Origin: Pseudoalteromonas rubra
GTDB lineage: Bacteria > Pseudomonadota > Gammaproteobacteria > Enterobacterales > Alteromonadaceae
DNA length: 64,000 nucleotides
Assembly (NCBI RefSeq): GCF_005887095.1
Contig: NZ_PNCI01000044.1
Coordinates: 1-64,000 of the forward strand
Direction: 5' to 3'
Both the position numbers and the translations under genes were made by a program. Of the stretch, positions 52,601 through 61,688 are shown piece after piece. How positions within the stretch are numbered: position 1 is the stretch's first letter; each line of letters opens with the position of its first letter. The notes beneath the pieces are model-generated. The model worked only from the letters and a program-made list of their open reading frames with translations. It was not told the origin of the DNA and did not search any database.

Positions 52601-52951
52601 GTGACATTTAAAAAACTTATTGCTTCTTTCTCGCTAATTGCTGCAAGCGTGAGCACTCCTGTATTTGCAAATTACTCATGTAAAGGAAAAGTCAGCTCAG
52701 TATCGCTGAGAGAAAATAGTCGATTGTATGCTTCCATAGACGGTGTTGTAAGTAATGGCGGGATCTGCTTTCTAAATGATTCTGAAAAAGGCAAGTTCTG
52801 TCATGCGGTTTACAGTAGCTTGTTAGTTGCGCTAAGTGCGCAAAAAGAGGTGGTAGTTTATTTCAGCAAGGGGACATCAGCAAATTGTAACAAAGGAAGC
52901 TGGGTGACCTTTGAAGATCACGGGTTCTATCATTTCAGTTTGAAAAGGTAG
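52601..52951 (+). CDS. small secreted protein of unknown function
   Basis: A 116-residue protein with a clear signal peptide (KKLIASFSLIAASVSTPVFA, cleavage before NYSCKG). The mature part of about 92 residues has four Cys, compatible with two disulfides, and alternating beta-type strands. I do not recognise a family. The start is GTG, chosen because GAAGGA lies 7 nt upstream. It stands alone between eno and mutH. Confidence 0.72.
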   Translation: MTFKKLIASFSLIAASVSTPVFANYSCKGKVSSVSLRENSRLYASIDGVVSNGGICFLNDSEKGKFCHAVYSSLLVALSAQKEVVVYFSKGTSANCNKGSWVTFEDHGFYHFSLKR

Positions 52952-52955
52952 TTGC

Positions 52956-52982
52956 TGAGCCTGGCGTTTTTAACCAGGCTCA
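52956..52982. terminator. hairpin between the secreted-protein gene and mutH
   Basis: A perfect 9-bp stem TGAGCCTGG / CCAGGCTCA with a 9-nt loop at the meeting point of two convergent genes. It has no T-run on either side, so termination is only inferred. Confidence 0.45.
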
Positions 52983-53666
52983 CCCCACAAACTGTTCAGC
53001 CAGGATCCCCTGGGTAAACTGCATTTTCAGATAAAACCCGCGGGGCAGGGTTTTAATGAGTTTGCCTTGTGGGCCAATGGCATCGGTCAGGGCTTTACTG
53101 TTGGCGGCTTTCGGCCGGATTTGCATGACCTCGCCTAGCTTACCACTGATCTCATCTACACGGCCAAGTGCGATCAATTCGATCTGCTCTTCCCAGTCAC
53201 GCTGTAACTGGTATTCCTGGAGTTTATTGGGTTGCCAGAGAAATCCCGTGCCGATAGTTCTATTCACAGGGGGAATATCCCGCTCGGCCAAAATAGGTAG
53301 CCATAAGACATGATTCAGTTTTTTCTTAACGGTACTGTCCTGCCAGCGTAATCCAGTCAGGTTAGTCAGTGGTACCACAGACACATAAGTGGTTTCGAGT
53401 GGTTTTCCGTTATACCCAATGGGTAAAGTCTTTAGCTCGACACCAATAAACTCAAAGTCAGGCACGGGTTTCGAGCCTGCGCTGGCGCCAAGCACATATT
53501 CAATCAGCTGACCTGGCCAGCCTTTTTCGCGGTTTAAATCCTGAGGGGTCTTAAAATGAAACTGCGCGGCTACCTCTCCCAGAGTTTGTCCGGCAATGGC
53601 ATCAACACGAGTCATGAGTTCAGCAATTGAGCGTGGGGGAGTGGGTTTTTGCACGGTCTGGCTCAC
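52980..53666 (-). CDS. mutH: DNA mismatch repair endonuclease MutH
   Basis: A 228-residue MutH (E. coli 229) that nicks the unmethylated strand at hemimethylated GATC. The catalytic Asp-Glu-x-Lys set lies in PDFEFIGVELKTLP. Other conserved segments are GASAGSKP, KLNHVLWLPI and QIRPKAANSKALTDAIG. Its presence implies Dam-directed strand discrimination, which matters for reading the GATC cluster at 283-586. Confidence 0.97.
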   Translation of the reverse strand: MSQTVQKPTPPRSIAELMTRVDAIAGQTLGEVAAQFHFKTPQDLNREKGWPGQLIEYVLGASAGSKPVPDFEFIGVELKTLPIGYNGKPLETTYVSVVPLTNLTGLRWQDSTVKKKLNHVLWLPILAERDIPPVNRTIGTGFLWQPNKLQEYQLQRDWEEQIELIALGRVDEISGKLGEVMQIRPKAANSKALTDAIGPQGKLIKTLPRGFYLKMQFTQGILAEQFVG

Positions 53667-54083
53667 TTTGTTGTGGTGTTGGTGTATGGTACCAAAATCA
53701 AATCATCGATGTGGATTAAAATATCTTTGTGCGTTTTTTGAACGCCTTCGTTGTGGGTTACTCTTTAGGCTGTGATATTCTGGCTTTATCTAATTAATGT
53801 CATGATTTATATAAGTTTTTCAAATTTCAATCAATATGCTTTTGACGTAAAAACAGTCATGCTTTGGATAAATACAAGTATATAAACACAATTATCCACA
53901 GATTCTGTGGAGAAAATACTAAATTCACCATCATATTGTGGATTTGTTTGTAAAATCATCATGAATAATCAAACTTATGCACAAGTTGTGGGTAAGTTGC
54001 GTAAAAGCAGGAATTAAATTTGCCCAGTGCCCAGAGTTGTGGAACAATCAAATTCATATAAAAAAGTATACGAGGCACTTAAG
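53667..54083. promoter_or_regulatory. mutH-rppH intergenic region with a DnaA-box cluster
   Basis: Five DnaA-box-like 9-mers lie at 53892-53995: TTATCCACA (53892, plus, perfect), TTCTCCACA (53906-53914, minus), AAATCCACA (53937-53945, minus), TTATGCACA (53975-53983, plus) and TTACCCACA (53987-53995, minus). The first two form the same head-to-head module as at 622-646. The rest of the gap is AT-rich with no gene. Confidence 0.6.
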
Positions 54084-54602
54084 GTGATTGATGCCGAAGG
54101 ATTTCGTGCCAATGTAGGTATTGTTATTTGTAACAATCAGGGGCAGGTATTTTGGGCGCGCCGCTATGGCCAGCATTCATGGCAGTTTCCACAAGGTGGT
54201 GTGGATGAAGGAGAAACGCCAGAACAAACCATGTACCGAGAACTGCATGAAGAAGTTGGATTGCGGCCGGAAGATGTAGAAATCGTTGCAAGCTCAAAAC
54301 ATTGGTTACGCTACAAACTGCCAAAGCGGCTGATCCGCAAAGATTCGAGCCCTGTCTGTATTGGCCAAAAGCAAAAGTGGTTTCTACTGAAACTCAAGTG
54401 CAAAGATGAAGATGTAGACTTGATGCGTACTCATCATCCTGAATTTGATGACTGGCGCTGGGTCAGCTACTGGTATCCTGTACGTCAGGTGGTCTCGTTC
54501 AAGCGCGATGTGTATCGCCGGGTAATGAAAGAGTTTGCGCCGTTTGCTATGCCGTTTAACCGCAAAGAGCATTCGCATAAAGATCACTGGCGACGTCGTT
54601 AA
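54084..54602 (+). CDS. rppH: RNA pyrophosphohydrolase
   Basis: A 172-residue Nudix hydrolase (E. coli 176) that removes pyrophosphate from mRNA 5' ends and so triggers RNase E decay. The Nudix box runs from [11 protein letters not shown] to [31 protein letters not shown] and [19 protein letters not shown] are conserved. I choose the GTG at 54084 ([12 protein letters not shown]): GAGG lies 8 nt upstream and it matches the E. coli N-terminus. An upstream in-frame GTG at 54027 would add 19 residues. Confidence 0.95.
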   Translation: MIDAEGFRANVGIVICNNQGQVFWARRYGQHSWQFPQGGVDEGETPEQTMYRELHEEVGLRPEDVEIVASSKHWLRYKLPKRLIRKDSSPVCIGQKQKWFLLKLKCKDEDVDLMRTHHPEFDDWRWVSYWYPVRQVVSFKRDVYRRVMKEFAPFAMPFNRKEHSHKDHWRRR

Positions 54603-54704
54603 GTAACAAGTGAAAAGTACGTACCTGGGCAGTATAAAGGGTCGAAAAGACAGAAAGAGTAAATGAGCAGTACAGAGCGATTTCTACCAATTTAGGAGTC
54701 AGGT

Positions 54705-56984
54705 GTGTTAGCAACATTACGGACTATCGCAGAGGTGGTCTCACAGCAGGATAATCTCGAAACGGCTTTATCTCGCTTTGTGATGATGGTAAAGGACGCA
54801 ATGCACACCGAGTGTTGTTCCGTTTATTTTGCCGATTATAGCCAGGACAACTTTGTACTGATGGCCAGCGATGGCCTCAACCCGGATGCCGTCGGGCACT
54901 TTCGGGTTGGCTTTACAGAGGGGCTTGTTGGGTTGGTCGCTCAGCGAGAAGAGCCCATCAATATTGCCCATGCACAAAGTCATCCCAGGTTTAAACTGCA
55001 TGCCGAAGTGCATGAGGAAGGCTACAACGCCTTTTTGTCAGTGCCGGTTGTGCACCAACGCAAAGTACTGGGTGTGATTGTTGTTCAGCAACGTGAAGAG
55101 CGGGTCTTTAGTCACGATGAAGAGTCTTTTTTAATTACACTGTCCGCTCAGTTGGCTTCTCAGCTTGCACAGGTCGAGTTACAGTCGGTGCTTAAGCAGG
55201 ATGCATCCAGCCACAAAACATCGGTACTCAAAGGCGTGGCTAGTGCGCCAGGTATTGCACTGGGTGAAGCCTTTGTGGTGATCCCCAAGCTAGATTTTGC
55301 CAGTATTGAATCTCAGCAATGTGAACAAGTCCATCAGCAACGGCAATTATTTCAGCAGGCGGTGGCCGCCACTCGACAAGAATTTCATGTCCTAAAAAAC
55401 ACCCTTAGTGATTCATTGCCCAAAGAAGCCCTGGCTGTCTTTGAGGTGTATCAGCAACTATTGGATGCACGAAGCCTGGGGCAGCGCGTAGAGCAACAGC
55501 TGGAGCAAGGCTGGAATGCAAAATCGGCGTTAAAGCATGTGATTATTGAGCTGGTGACACAATTTGAAGCTATGTCCGATCCATATATTCGGGAGCGGGC
55601 GGTGGATGTCAGAGATCTGGGGCTCAGGGTTTTGCATCATTTGGTCAGCACAGAAAGCATGGTAAAAAGCTACCCTGACAATACCATTTTAATTGCCAAT
55701 GAGCTGACACCGGCGATGCTGGCCGAAGTACCCAAAGACAAGCTCAAAGGGGTGATCAGCGTCCATGGCTCGGCGAATTCACATGCCTCGATTCTGACTC
55801 GGGCAATGGGCATTCCGGCTATCTGGGGGATTGAAGACATTCCCTTGCTGCAATTCGATGGCAAAGACATGATCCTCGATGCCTATGCCGGGCGTGTCTA
55901 TATTTCGCCTTCTGATGTGCTGCGCAATGAATACTCAGCACTGAAACTCAAAGAGGGCCAGCTGCACGATAAATTTGAAGCCGAGCATCATTTGTCTTCA
56001 GTTACCGCGGATGGTGAGCGGATAAGCCTGTTGCTGAATGCGGGCCTGGATCTGTCTACCGAGCACCTCAGTGCCAAATACTGTGATGGTGTCGGTTTGT
56101 ACCGAACTGAAGCCTGGTTTATGCAGCGAGGGCAATTTCCTTCACAGGCGGAGCAGGAGAGTTGGTATCGGGACGTACTGGCCCGCTATCACCCTGAACC
56201 TGTGATTATGCGTACGCTGGATATTGGTGGTGATAAAGTACTGGACTACTTTAATATCAGTGAAGACAACCCGTTTTTGGGCTGGCGAGGGATCAGAGTC
56301 ACTCTGGACCATCCAGAGTTGTTTTTAGATCAGCTTAAAGCCATGCTCAAAGCCAATGCGGGGTTAGGTAACCTGAGAATTATGTTGCCCATGGTCAGTC
56401 ACACTGAAGAGGTCGATGAAGCGCTGGCGCTGCTGGAGCAGGCATACTTTGAGCTGCAAGAAGAGTGGGCCGATCAGTTTTATACTATAGATAAGCCCGA
56501 CATCGGTGTGATGTTGGAAGTGCCATCGAGTATCTTTTTACTGCCGGAGTGGGCCGAAAAGGTCGACTTTTGCTCGGTGGGTAGCAACGACCTGACCCAA
56601 TATCTGTTGGCTGTAGACCGCGCCAATGCGCAGGTAGCGGAACTGTTTGAGCCCTATCATCCGAGTGTCTTGCGCGTGCTAAAAAAAATAGCCGATGACT
56701 GTCAGCAGTTGGAGCTGCCCTTTAGTCTATGCGGGGAGCTTGGGGGAGAGCCGGAAGGCGCTATTTTACTTGTTGCGATGGGATTTCGCCGCCTCAGTAT
56801 GAACATTTCATCTCTAAACAAAATAAAATGGACCTTACGCCGCCTGGCCGTCAAAGATATGGAAGCCTTATTGAATCAATGCCTCATGGCATCCAGTGCC
56901 AAGCAGGTTCATCGCCTGTTGCGTGAGTTTCTGATAGCGCATGGGCTGAGCGAGCTACTTTATACCAAAAGCGATACAGCCTGA
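54705..56984 (+). CDS. ptsP: phosphoenolpyruvate-protein phosphotransferase PtsP (enzyme I-Ntr)
   Basis: A 759-residue enzyme I of the nitrogen-related PTS (E. coli 748). The N-terminal GAF domain (about 1-150) binds regulatory ligand (Gln in relatives). The enzyme I part has the phospho-His in VHGSANSHASILTRAMGIP. The PEP-binding barrel contains YRTEAWFM, RTLDIGGDKVLDYF and SVGSNDLTQYLLAVDRAN. The start is GTG after AGGAG. It follows rppH, the conserved gammaproteobacterial pair. Confidence 0.96.
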   Translation: MLATLRTIAEVVSQQDNLETALSRFVMMVKDAMHTECCSVYFADYSQDNFVLMASDGLNPDAVGHFRVGFTEGLVGLVAQREEPINIAHAQSHPRFKLHAEVHEEGYNAFLSVPVVHQRKVLGVIVVQQREERVFSHDEESFLITLSAQLASQLAQVELQSVLKQDASSHKTSVLKGVASAPGIALGEAFVVIPKLDFASIESQQCEQVHQQRQLFQQAVAATRQEFHVLKNTLSDSLPKEALAVFEVYQQLLDARSLGQRVEQQLEQGWNAKSALKHVIIELVTQFEAMSDPYIRERAVDVRDLGLRVLHHLVSTESMVKSYPDNTILIANELTPAMLAEVPKDKLKGVISVHGSANSHASILTRAMGIPAIWGIEDIPLLQFDGKDMILDAYAGRVYISPSDVLRNEYSALKLKEGQLHDKFEAEHHLSSVTADGERISLLLNAGLDLSTEHLSAKYCDGVGLYRTEAWFMQRGQFPSQAEQESWYRDVLARYHPEPVIMRTLDIGGDKVLDYFNISEDNPFLGWRGIRVTLDHPELFLDQLKAMLKANAGLGNLRIMLPMVSHTEEVDEALALLEQAYFELQEEWADQFYTIDKPDIGVMLEVPSSIFLLPEWAEKVDFCSVGSNDLTQYLLAVDRANAQVAELFEPYHPSVLRVLKKIADDCQQLELPFSLCGELGGEPEGAILLVAMGFRRLSMNISSLNKIKWTLRRLAVKDMEALLNQCLMASSAKQVHRLLREFLIAHGLSELLYTKSDTA

Positions 56985-57050
56985 ACAGCGACTGGAGGCG
57001 CGTGCGCAGATACGCTACTATAACGCGCCCATAATAATAAGAGTGTCTAT

Positions 57051-57863
57051 ATGACAATCAGTGTGTTACTCATTCTATGCTGTGCCTTACTTGGCTGTGT
57101 TGTTGGCTTTCTGGCTGGGCTACTCGGTATTGGCGGAGGGCTGATCATTGTACCTGTATTGTCGGCTATTCTGTTGTACTTCAACGTGCTGGAAAGTGAC
57201 TATGTGATTGTTGTCGCGATTGCGACTTCGCTGGCTTCAATTTTGTTTACCTCAACCTCTTCTGCACTGGCACATCATCGTAATCACAATGTGCCCTGGG
57301 ACATCGCCCCCTGGGTGATGGCAGGCGTCGCGGTGGGGGCTTTGATCAGTGGCTTTATGGTCGCCCTTATTCCGGTACATTGGGTAAAATGGACGTTTGT
57401 CATTTCTGTGTTGTTAATCGCCGCTAAAATGGTATTCAGTTCACAATCACATGCGCCAGAAAAGCTGCGCAGTTTGCCGTCCGGCCCTGTTTTGGCAAGC
57501 ATCACGACCTTAATGGGGGCATTGTCTGCCATGATTGGCATCGGCGGGGGCGTGTTAATTGTGCCGCTGCTCAGTTATTTTTCTGTCGATATGCGCAAGG
57601 CAATTGGTTGTGCCGCAGTCAGTGGTATCGTGATTGCGCTGTTTGGCTCCGTAGGTTATGTGGTCTCGGGTGGTCAGACATTGAAATTGACCGACGGATT
57701 TGCCGGTTTTGTGTATTTGCCGGCGTTATTTGGTATTGTGCTAACTTCTTGGTTTGTCGCTCCTGTCGGAGCCAAAGCAACGCACTATCTGCCAGTGCCA
57801 GTGATTAAGAAAGTGTTCGCATTGCTGCTCGTGGTGATTGCGGGAAAAATGTTATTTTATTGA
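57051..57863 (+). CDS. TauE/SafE family anion exporter
   Basis: A 270-residue inner-membrane protein with about eight hydrophobic segments. Its two halves each carry the duplicated glycine motif (GLLGIGGGLIIVPVL and MIGIGGGVLIVPLL). Family members export sulfite, sulfoacetate or related organic anions; the substrate is unknown. It starts the run continuing into lgt 9 bp downstream. Confidence 0.9.
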   Translation: MTISVLLILCCALLGCVVGFLAGLLGIGGGLIIVPVLSAILLYFNVLESDYVIVVAIATSLASILFTSTSSALAHHRNHNVPWDIAPWVMAGVAVGALISGFMVALIPVHWVKWTFVISVLLIAAKMVFSSQSHAPEKLRSLPSGPVLASITTLMGALSAMIGIGGGVLIVPLLSYFSVDMRKAIGCAAVSGIVIALFGSVGYVVSGGQTLKLTDGFAGFVYLPALFGIVLTSWFVAPVGAKATHYLPVPVIKKVFALLLVVIAGKMLFY

Positions 57864-57872
57864 GGGAAAGCG

Positions 57873-58667
57873 ATGGCTTTGCAGTTTCCAGAAATCGATC
57901 CAATCATATTCTCGATTGGACCCCTAAGTGTGCGCTGGTATGGCGTAATGTATTTAATCGGTTTTGCGTTTGCGATGTGGTGGGCAAACAAAGAGGCTGA
58001 TAAGCCTAATTCTGGCTGGACCAAAGATGAGGTCAGTGATCTGCTGTTTTACGGCATGCTCGGCGTAATATTGGGTGGCCGAATTGGCTATGTGTTGTTT
58101 TATCAGTTCAGTCACTTCCTTGAAAACCCAATGTATTTATTGCGTATCGACCAGGGCGGCATGTCATTCCATGGCGGCGCACTGGGCGTGATAGCCGGTA
58201 TTTTTATCTTTGCCTGGCGGTTTAAGAAATCACCACTGGCTGTGGGCGACTTTGTCGTACCTATGGTGCCGGTTGGTTTACTTGCAGGACGTATTGGTAA
58301 CTTTATCAATGGTGAGTTATGGGGCCGAGCTACGGATGTTCCGTGGGCGGTTGTGTTCCCGACAGGCGGCCCGGTTGCCCGTCACCCATCGCAACTTTAC
58401 GAAGCATTTCTGGAAGGGTTAGTGCTGTTTATCATACTGATTTGGTACAGGAAACAGGCACGCCCGGCGGGCAGTGTTGCCGGTCTGTTTTTACTCGGTT
58501 ACGGTACTTTCCGTTTCATTGTTGAATACTTCCGTGAACCGGACGCACATATCGGCTTGTACGCCGGCATGATTTCTCAGGGACAGATTTTGTCCTTACC
58601 TATGGTGATCGGTGGCCTGGGCTTGATGATCTGGAGCCACAAGCGTACTGCAACAGCACGCGCTTAA
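57873..58667 (+). CDS. lgt: prolipoprotein diacylglyceryl transferase
   Basis: A 264-residue membrane enzyme that transfers diacylglycerol from phosphatidylglycerol to the lipobox Cys. Hallmarks are the [14 protein letters not shown]-terminus, [11 protein letters not shown] with the essential His, and the Lgt signature [14 protein letters not shown] with the essential Arg. It serves lipoproteins such as SapA and the one at 59723. Confidence 0.98.
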   Translation: MALQFPEIDPIIFSIGPLSVRWYGVMYLIGFAFAMWWANKEADKPNSGWTKDEVSDLLFYGMLGVILGGRIGYVLFYQFSHFLENPMYLLRIDQGGMSFHGGALGVIAGIFIFAWRFKKSPLAVGDFVVPMVPVGLLAGRIGNFINGELWGRATDVPWAVVFPTGGPVARHPSQLYEAFLEGLVLFIILIWYRKQARPAGSVAGLFLLGYGTFRFIVEYFREPDAHIGLYAGMISQGQILSLPMVIGGLGLMIWSHKRTATARA

Positions 58668-58674
58668 ACCATGT

Positions 58675-58702
58675 CGGGACCCTAATCTTGGGGTCCCGTT
58701 TT
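58675..58702 (+). terminator. terminator after lgt
   Basis: Stem CGGGACCC / GGGTCCCG with a short loop and a T-run of four. Confidence 0.82.
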
Positions 58703-58819
58703 ACCTGCCAATAAATCCTACCGTGAATTAGTTACCCGGGCCTGCGAACGTAGTATACTTTCGTGCTATACAAAGCCCTTGAGCAGGGTCAATAGTGAGA
58801 TCATTGTGAGGAGTAAAGC

Positions 58820-59653
58820 ATGAAAGTGTATTTGGAGTTATTGCGAGATGTATTAGAAAACGGCACCCAGAAAGGGGACCGCACTGGTACAGGGACGCGC
58901 TCCGTGTTTGGCCGTCAGATCCGCCATAACCTCAAAGATGGCTTTCCTTTGCTGACCACCAAAAAGCTACACTTTAAGAGTATTGCCAATGAGTTGATCT
59001 GGTTTCTTAAAGGCGATACCAATAAAACCTGGCTTAATGAAAACGGCGTTAAAATCTGGGATGAGTGGGCGCTGGAAGATGGTGAGTTGGGTCCAATATA
59101 CGGCAAACAGTGGACGGCCTGGCCGACCAAAGACGGTGGTGAGATTAACCAGATCGACTATGTTGTTGATACGTTAAAAAACAACCCCAATAGCCGTCGT
59201 ATTCTGTTCCACGGCTGGAACGTTGAGTATCTGCCGGACGAGTCGATGAGCCCGCAAGAGAATGTTGAAGCGGGTCGTATGGCCTTACCGCCTTGTCACC
59301 TGCTTTATCAGTTTTACGTGGCAGATGGCAAATTATCCGGGCAGCTGTATATTCGTAGCTCAGATATTTTCCTGGGGCTGCCGTATAACATCGCCAGTTT
59401 GTCTTTGCTGGTGCATATGTTGGCGCAACAATGCGACCTTGAACCTGGCGAAGTCATTGTCAGTTTTGGTGATTTACATGCCTATTCAAACCACATGGAA
59501 CAGATTGAGCAGCAGTTACAACGTGAGCCTAAGGGCCTGCCCACCTTAAACATTTTGCGCAAGCCTGAGTCTATTTATGACTACAGGTTTGAGGACTTTG
59601 CGATTGAAGGCTACAACGCCGATCCCAATATCAAAGCCCCGGTTGCGATTTAA
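58820..59653 (+). CDS. thyA: thymidylate synthase
   Basis: A 277-residue ThyA that methylates dUMP to dTMP using methylene-THF. The catalytic Cys lies in [12 protein letters not shown]. Other conserved segments are [39 protein letters not shown] and [13 protein letters not shown]. Relative to the 264-residue E. coli enzyme it carries about 14 extra residues just before the catalytic Cys ([15 protein letters not shown]), as in longer ThyA proteins of marine gammaproteobacteria. GAGGAG precedes the ATG. Confidence 0.98.
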   Translation: MKVYLELLRDVLENGTQKGDRTGTGTRSVFGRQIRHNLKDGFPLLTTKKLHFKSIANELIWFLKGDTNKTWLNENGVKIWDEWALEDGELGPIYGKQWTAWPTKDGGEINQIDYVVDTLKNNPNSRRILFHGWNVEYLPDESMSPQENVEAGRMALPPCHLLYQFYVADGKLSGQLYIRSSDIFLGLPYNIASLSLLVHMLAQQCDLEPGEVIVSFGDLHAYSNHMEQIEQQLQREPKGLPTLNILRKPESIYDYRFEDFAIEGYNADPNIKAPVAI

Positions 59654-59722
59654 TCTTAAGCTATTTTCGTTATGTAGTAGGCGGCCAGTGAAGGCCGCTT
59701 GTAGTAGAAAGAGAATGACGTT

Positions 59723-60337
59723 ATGTCCACCCATTCCAAAATGACTCAGCTAATGCGTCATCGGCGTGTTGGTATGTTGGTCGCAGTACTGGCAGTAGCC
59801 GGGCTTTTGTCTGCGTGTAGCGCACAGCCATCCGTCGACGAAGAGGCAGAAGCGCTTGCCAGGGCAGAGTTGATCAAAACCTACAATGAGCACAAAGCAG
59901 GCATTGAGCGTGTTGCTGCGATGGAGCAGGACTTGTCTCAGTTACTGACCTTATTATCTTCTGCTCATGACATACAGCCGCTTGAAGAAAAAATCACTCA
60001 GCCAGAGAAAAACGTTGTGACTCATCAGGTGGCGCCAGCTTCTGCCAGCGAACTGTCCATTGCGCCAAGCGAAGGTTCCATTGTTGTACAGTTTGGTCGT
60101 CACCTTTTGAATGCTCGGGCTCAGGCACAAAATGAACGGATCAGAGCGTCTTTGTCTCTAATACAAAGTTACTATCCTGAGATGTTCAACACTGTATCAT
60201 TATATTTACAAACGCCGGCGATAAATGGCACCCAGTTTTACCTTTCCCAGGCTTCCGGGTTCATGTCTGAGCAAGAAAGCGCGGTATTCTGTCAGCTCAT
60301 CCAAGCCAGTGGTCAACCTTGTAAATTGGTTAACTAG
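59723..60337 (+). CDS. lipoprotein with possible SPOR-like C-terminus
   Basis: A 204-residue protein with a membrane-directing signal and lipobox (AGLLSAC, Cys about residue 32). A helical, charged middle follows. The C-terminal ~80 residues begin IVVQFGRHLLNARAQAQNER and end ESAVFCQLIQASGQPCKLVN, the layout of a SPOR domain (two beta-strands, helix, and an end strand after an LC-type helix). SPOR domains bind denuded septal peptidoglycan; this match is by eye and tentative. It lies between thyA and the DUF4402 operon. Confidence 0.7.
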   Translation: MSTHSKMTQLMRHRRVGMLVAVLAVAGLLSACSAQPSVDEEAEALARAELIKTYNEHKAGIERVAAMEQDLSQLLTLLSSAHDIQPLEEKITQPEKNVVTHQVAPASASELSIAPSEGSIVVQFGRHLLNARAQAQNERIRASLSLIQSYYPEMFNTVSLYLQTPAINGTQFYLSQASGFMSEQESAVFCQLIQASGQPCKLVN

Positions 60338-60556
60338 CTAAAAAACATTGAAATAATATTAAAGATTTTGTATTTAGGTACGATATAAAAGAAGTCTGAG
60401 TAGTGTTTTTATTCAAATTGAGCACCTTTCTACCCAAGGGCACTCGAATGAATTGATAAAATCATTATAAAGTCTTAGTTGTACGTTCAGTGCAAAGCGC
60501 TGCGCGTGTGGTTTGGCCGGTTATGGAAGCGGCTATTAAATGAAAAGGATTAGCTG

Positions 60557-61141
60557 ATGGAAAAGTTAATGAACAAGTACTCTCTACTCTCAATTCTGGC
60601 TGCAATGCCTTTACTGGCTGCAGCGCAGCCTGCGGAATTCAAAGCATCCGTAACAGTAAGAAATATCTTCACGTTTGAAAATGCCGAGCCGCTTAGCTTT
60701 GGTACTATACGTGCCAGTGGTGATACGGGTGGTGTAGAAACGGCGACTCTGATTATCGCTGCAAACCCCAATACTGCGCCTCGGGCTGACTCAACCGATG
60801 TGACAAAAGCAGAGATTGCGATTCTGGAACCCGGTACGCCAGCGAAATTTACCGTTGAGGGTATTTCACCCTATGCGACGCTGACGATTACCGATCCGAC
60901 AGAAACCGATGTTTTACCGAAAGATTTGCCGCCAACAACACCCGGCTTTAAGCTAGGTACTTTCACCTACTATGTGACTTCTGGCACATCGCCAGCCCCG
61001 GCAACAACCACAGTACAGGCTGATGCTGACGGTAAAATTGCGTTTAATGTGGGCGCAACGCTGACAACAACCAGTGCCGCTGCAGGTAACTATATCGATG
61101 GCGAGTACGAAGGTACGTTCAGTGTTGAGCTGAGCTACTAA
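60557..61141 (+). CDS. DUF4402 surface protein, likely pilin-like subunit
   Basis: A 194-residue exported protein. The signal peptide ends near LLAAAQPAEF. A beta-rich mature domain contains the DUF4402 features: an N-terminal LSFGTIRASG region and a C-terminal end NYIDGEYEGTFSVELSY. Low Cys and high Thr/Ala/Pro resemble secreted subunits. It is first in an operon with a second DUF4402 protein, a PapD-like chaperone and an usher-like protein, suggesting it is polymerised or displayed on the surface. AGGA precedes the ATG. Confidence 0.82.
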   Translation: MEKLMNKYSLLSILAAMPLLAAAQPAEFKASVTVRNIFTFENAEPLSFGTIRASGDTGGVETATLIIAANPNTAPRADSTDVTKAEIAILEPGTPAKFTVEGISPYATLTITDPTETDVLPKDLPPTTPGFKLGTFTYYVTSGTSPAPATTTVQADADGKIAFNVGATLTTTSAAAGNYIDGEYEGTFSVELSY

Positions 61142-61149
61142 TCTGCTTT

Positions 61150-61172
61150 GGCGGGTGAGCGATTAGCCCGCC
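61150..61172 (+). other. hairpin between the two DUF4402 genes
   Basis: GGCGGG / CCCGCC stem with an 11-nt loop in the 39-nt gap between the genes, without a T-run. It may stabilise the upstream message or lower downstream translation. Confidence 0.5.
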
Positions 61173-61180
61173 AGTTTCAT

Positions 61181-61636
61181 ATGAAGGCGCTTTTGTTACT
61201 CGTCAGCTTGGTGAGCAGTATGTTCTGTCAGGCGAGTATTATACTCAATGCTGATCTGAATTTCGGCACTGTTATTGTGGCAGACCCCAGTGTGGTCGGC
61301 ACCGTTACTGTGTCACGGGGCGGCGGAACAAGCTCCTCTGGCAGTATCCATGTAGTCGAAAAAGGGCACCCAGCTGAGCTGATACTGACGTCCTTTCCCG
61401 TCGGTGTCTATCTGAATATCTCAACAGATATACTCGACGATGAGCTCGCACATACTCAGCTTATCAGCCAGGGAAAACTGCGTGTTATCCAGCTCCATCA
61501 CCCGGTCAGGGTCTTCACCGATCGATATGGTCGCGCCCGGCTTGTGATAGGAGGGACATTGCAGAGTATGCCCCATGCTGGCAGCTACCTGGACGGCCAA
61601 TATGAGACAACCATCAGCGTCGAAGTCAGCTATTAA
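61181..61636 (+). CDS. second DUF4402 protein, possible minor subunit
   Basis: A 151-residue exported protein with a signal peptide (KALLLLVSLVSSMFCQA) and a DUF4402-type mature domain. It contains DLNFGTVIVADP at the N-terminal part and ends SYLDGQYETTISVEVSY, matching the end of the preceding protein. I chose ATG at 61181 because the signal starts there; no strong ribosome-binding site is visible, so expression may be low. Confidence 0.8.
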   Translation: MKALLLLVSLVSSMFCQASIILNADLNFGTVIVADPSVVGTVTVSRGGGTSSSGSIHVVEKGHPAELILTSFPVGVYLNISTDILDDELAHTQLISQGKLRVIQLHHPVRVFTDRYGRARLVIGGTLQSMPHAGSYLDGQYETTISVEVSY

Positions 61637-61688
61637 GTAAGCACACACTCTCTTTCATCGCCGTTAGAAGTAGAATAGGCAAGATCCA

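Noticed and set aside
58820-59653. Extra ~14 residues before the catalytic Cys of ThyA as a novelty
   Set aside because: I recall the same insertion in longer ThyA proteins of other marine gammaproteobacteria.
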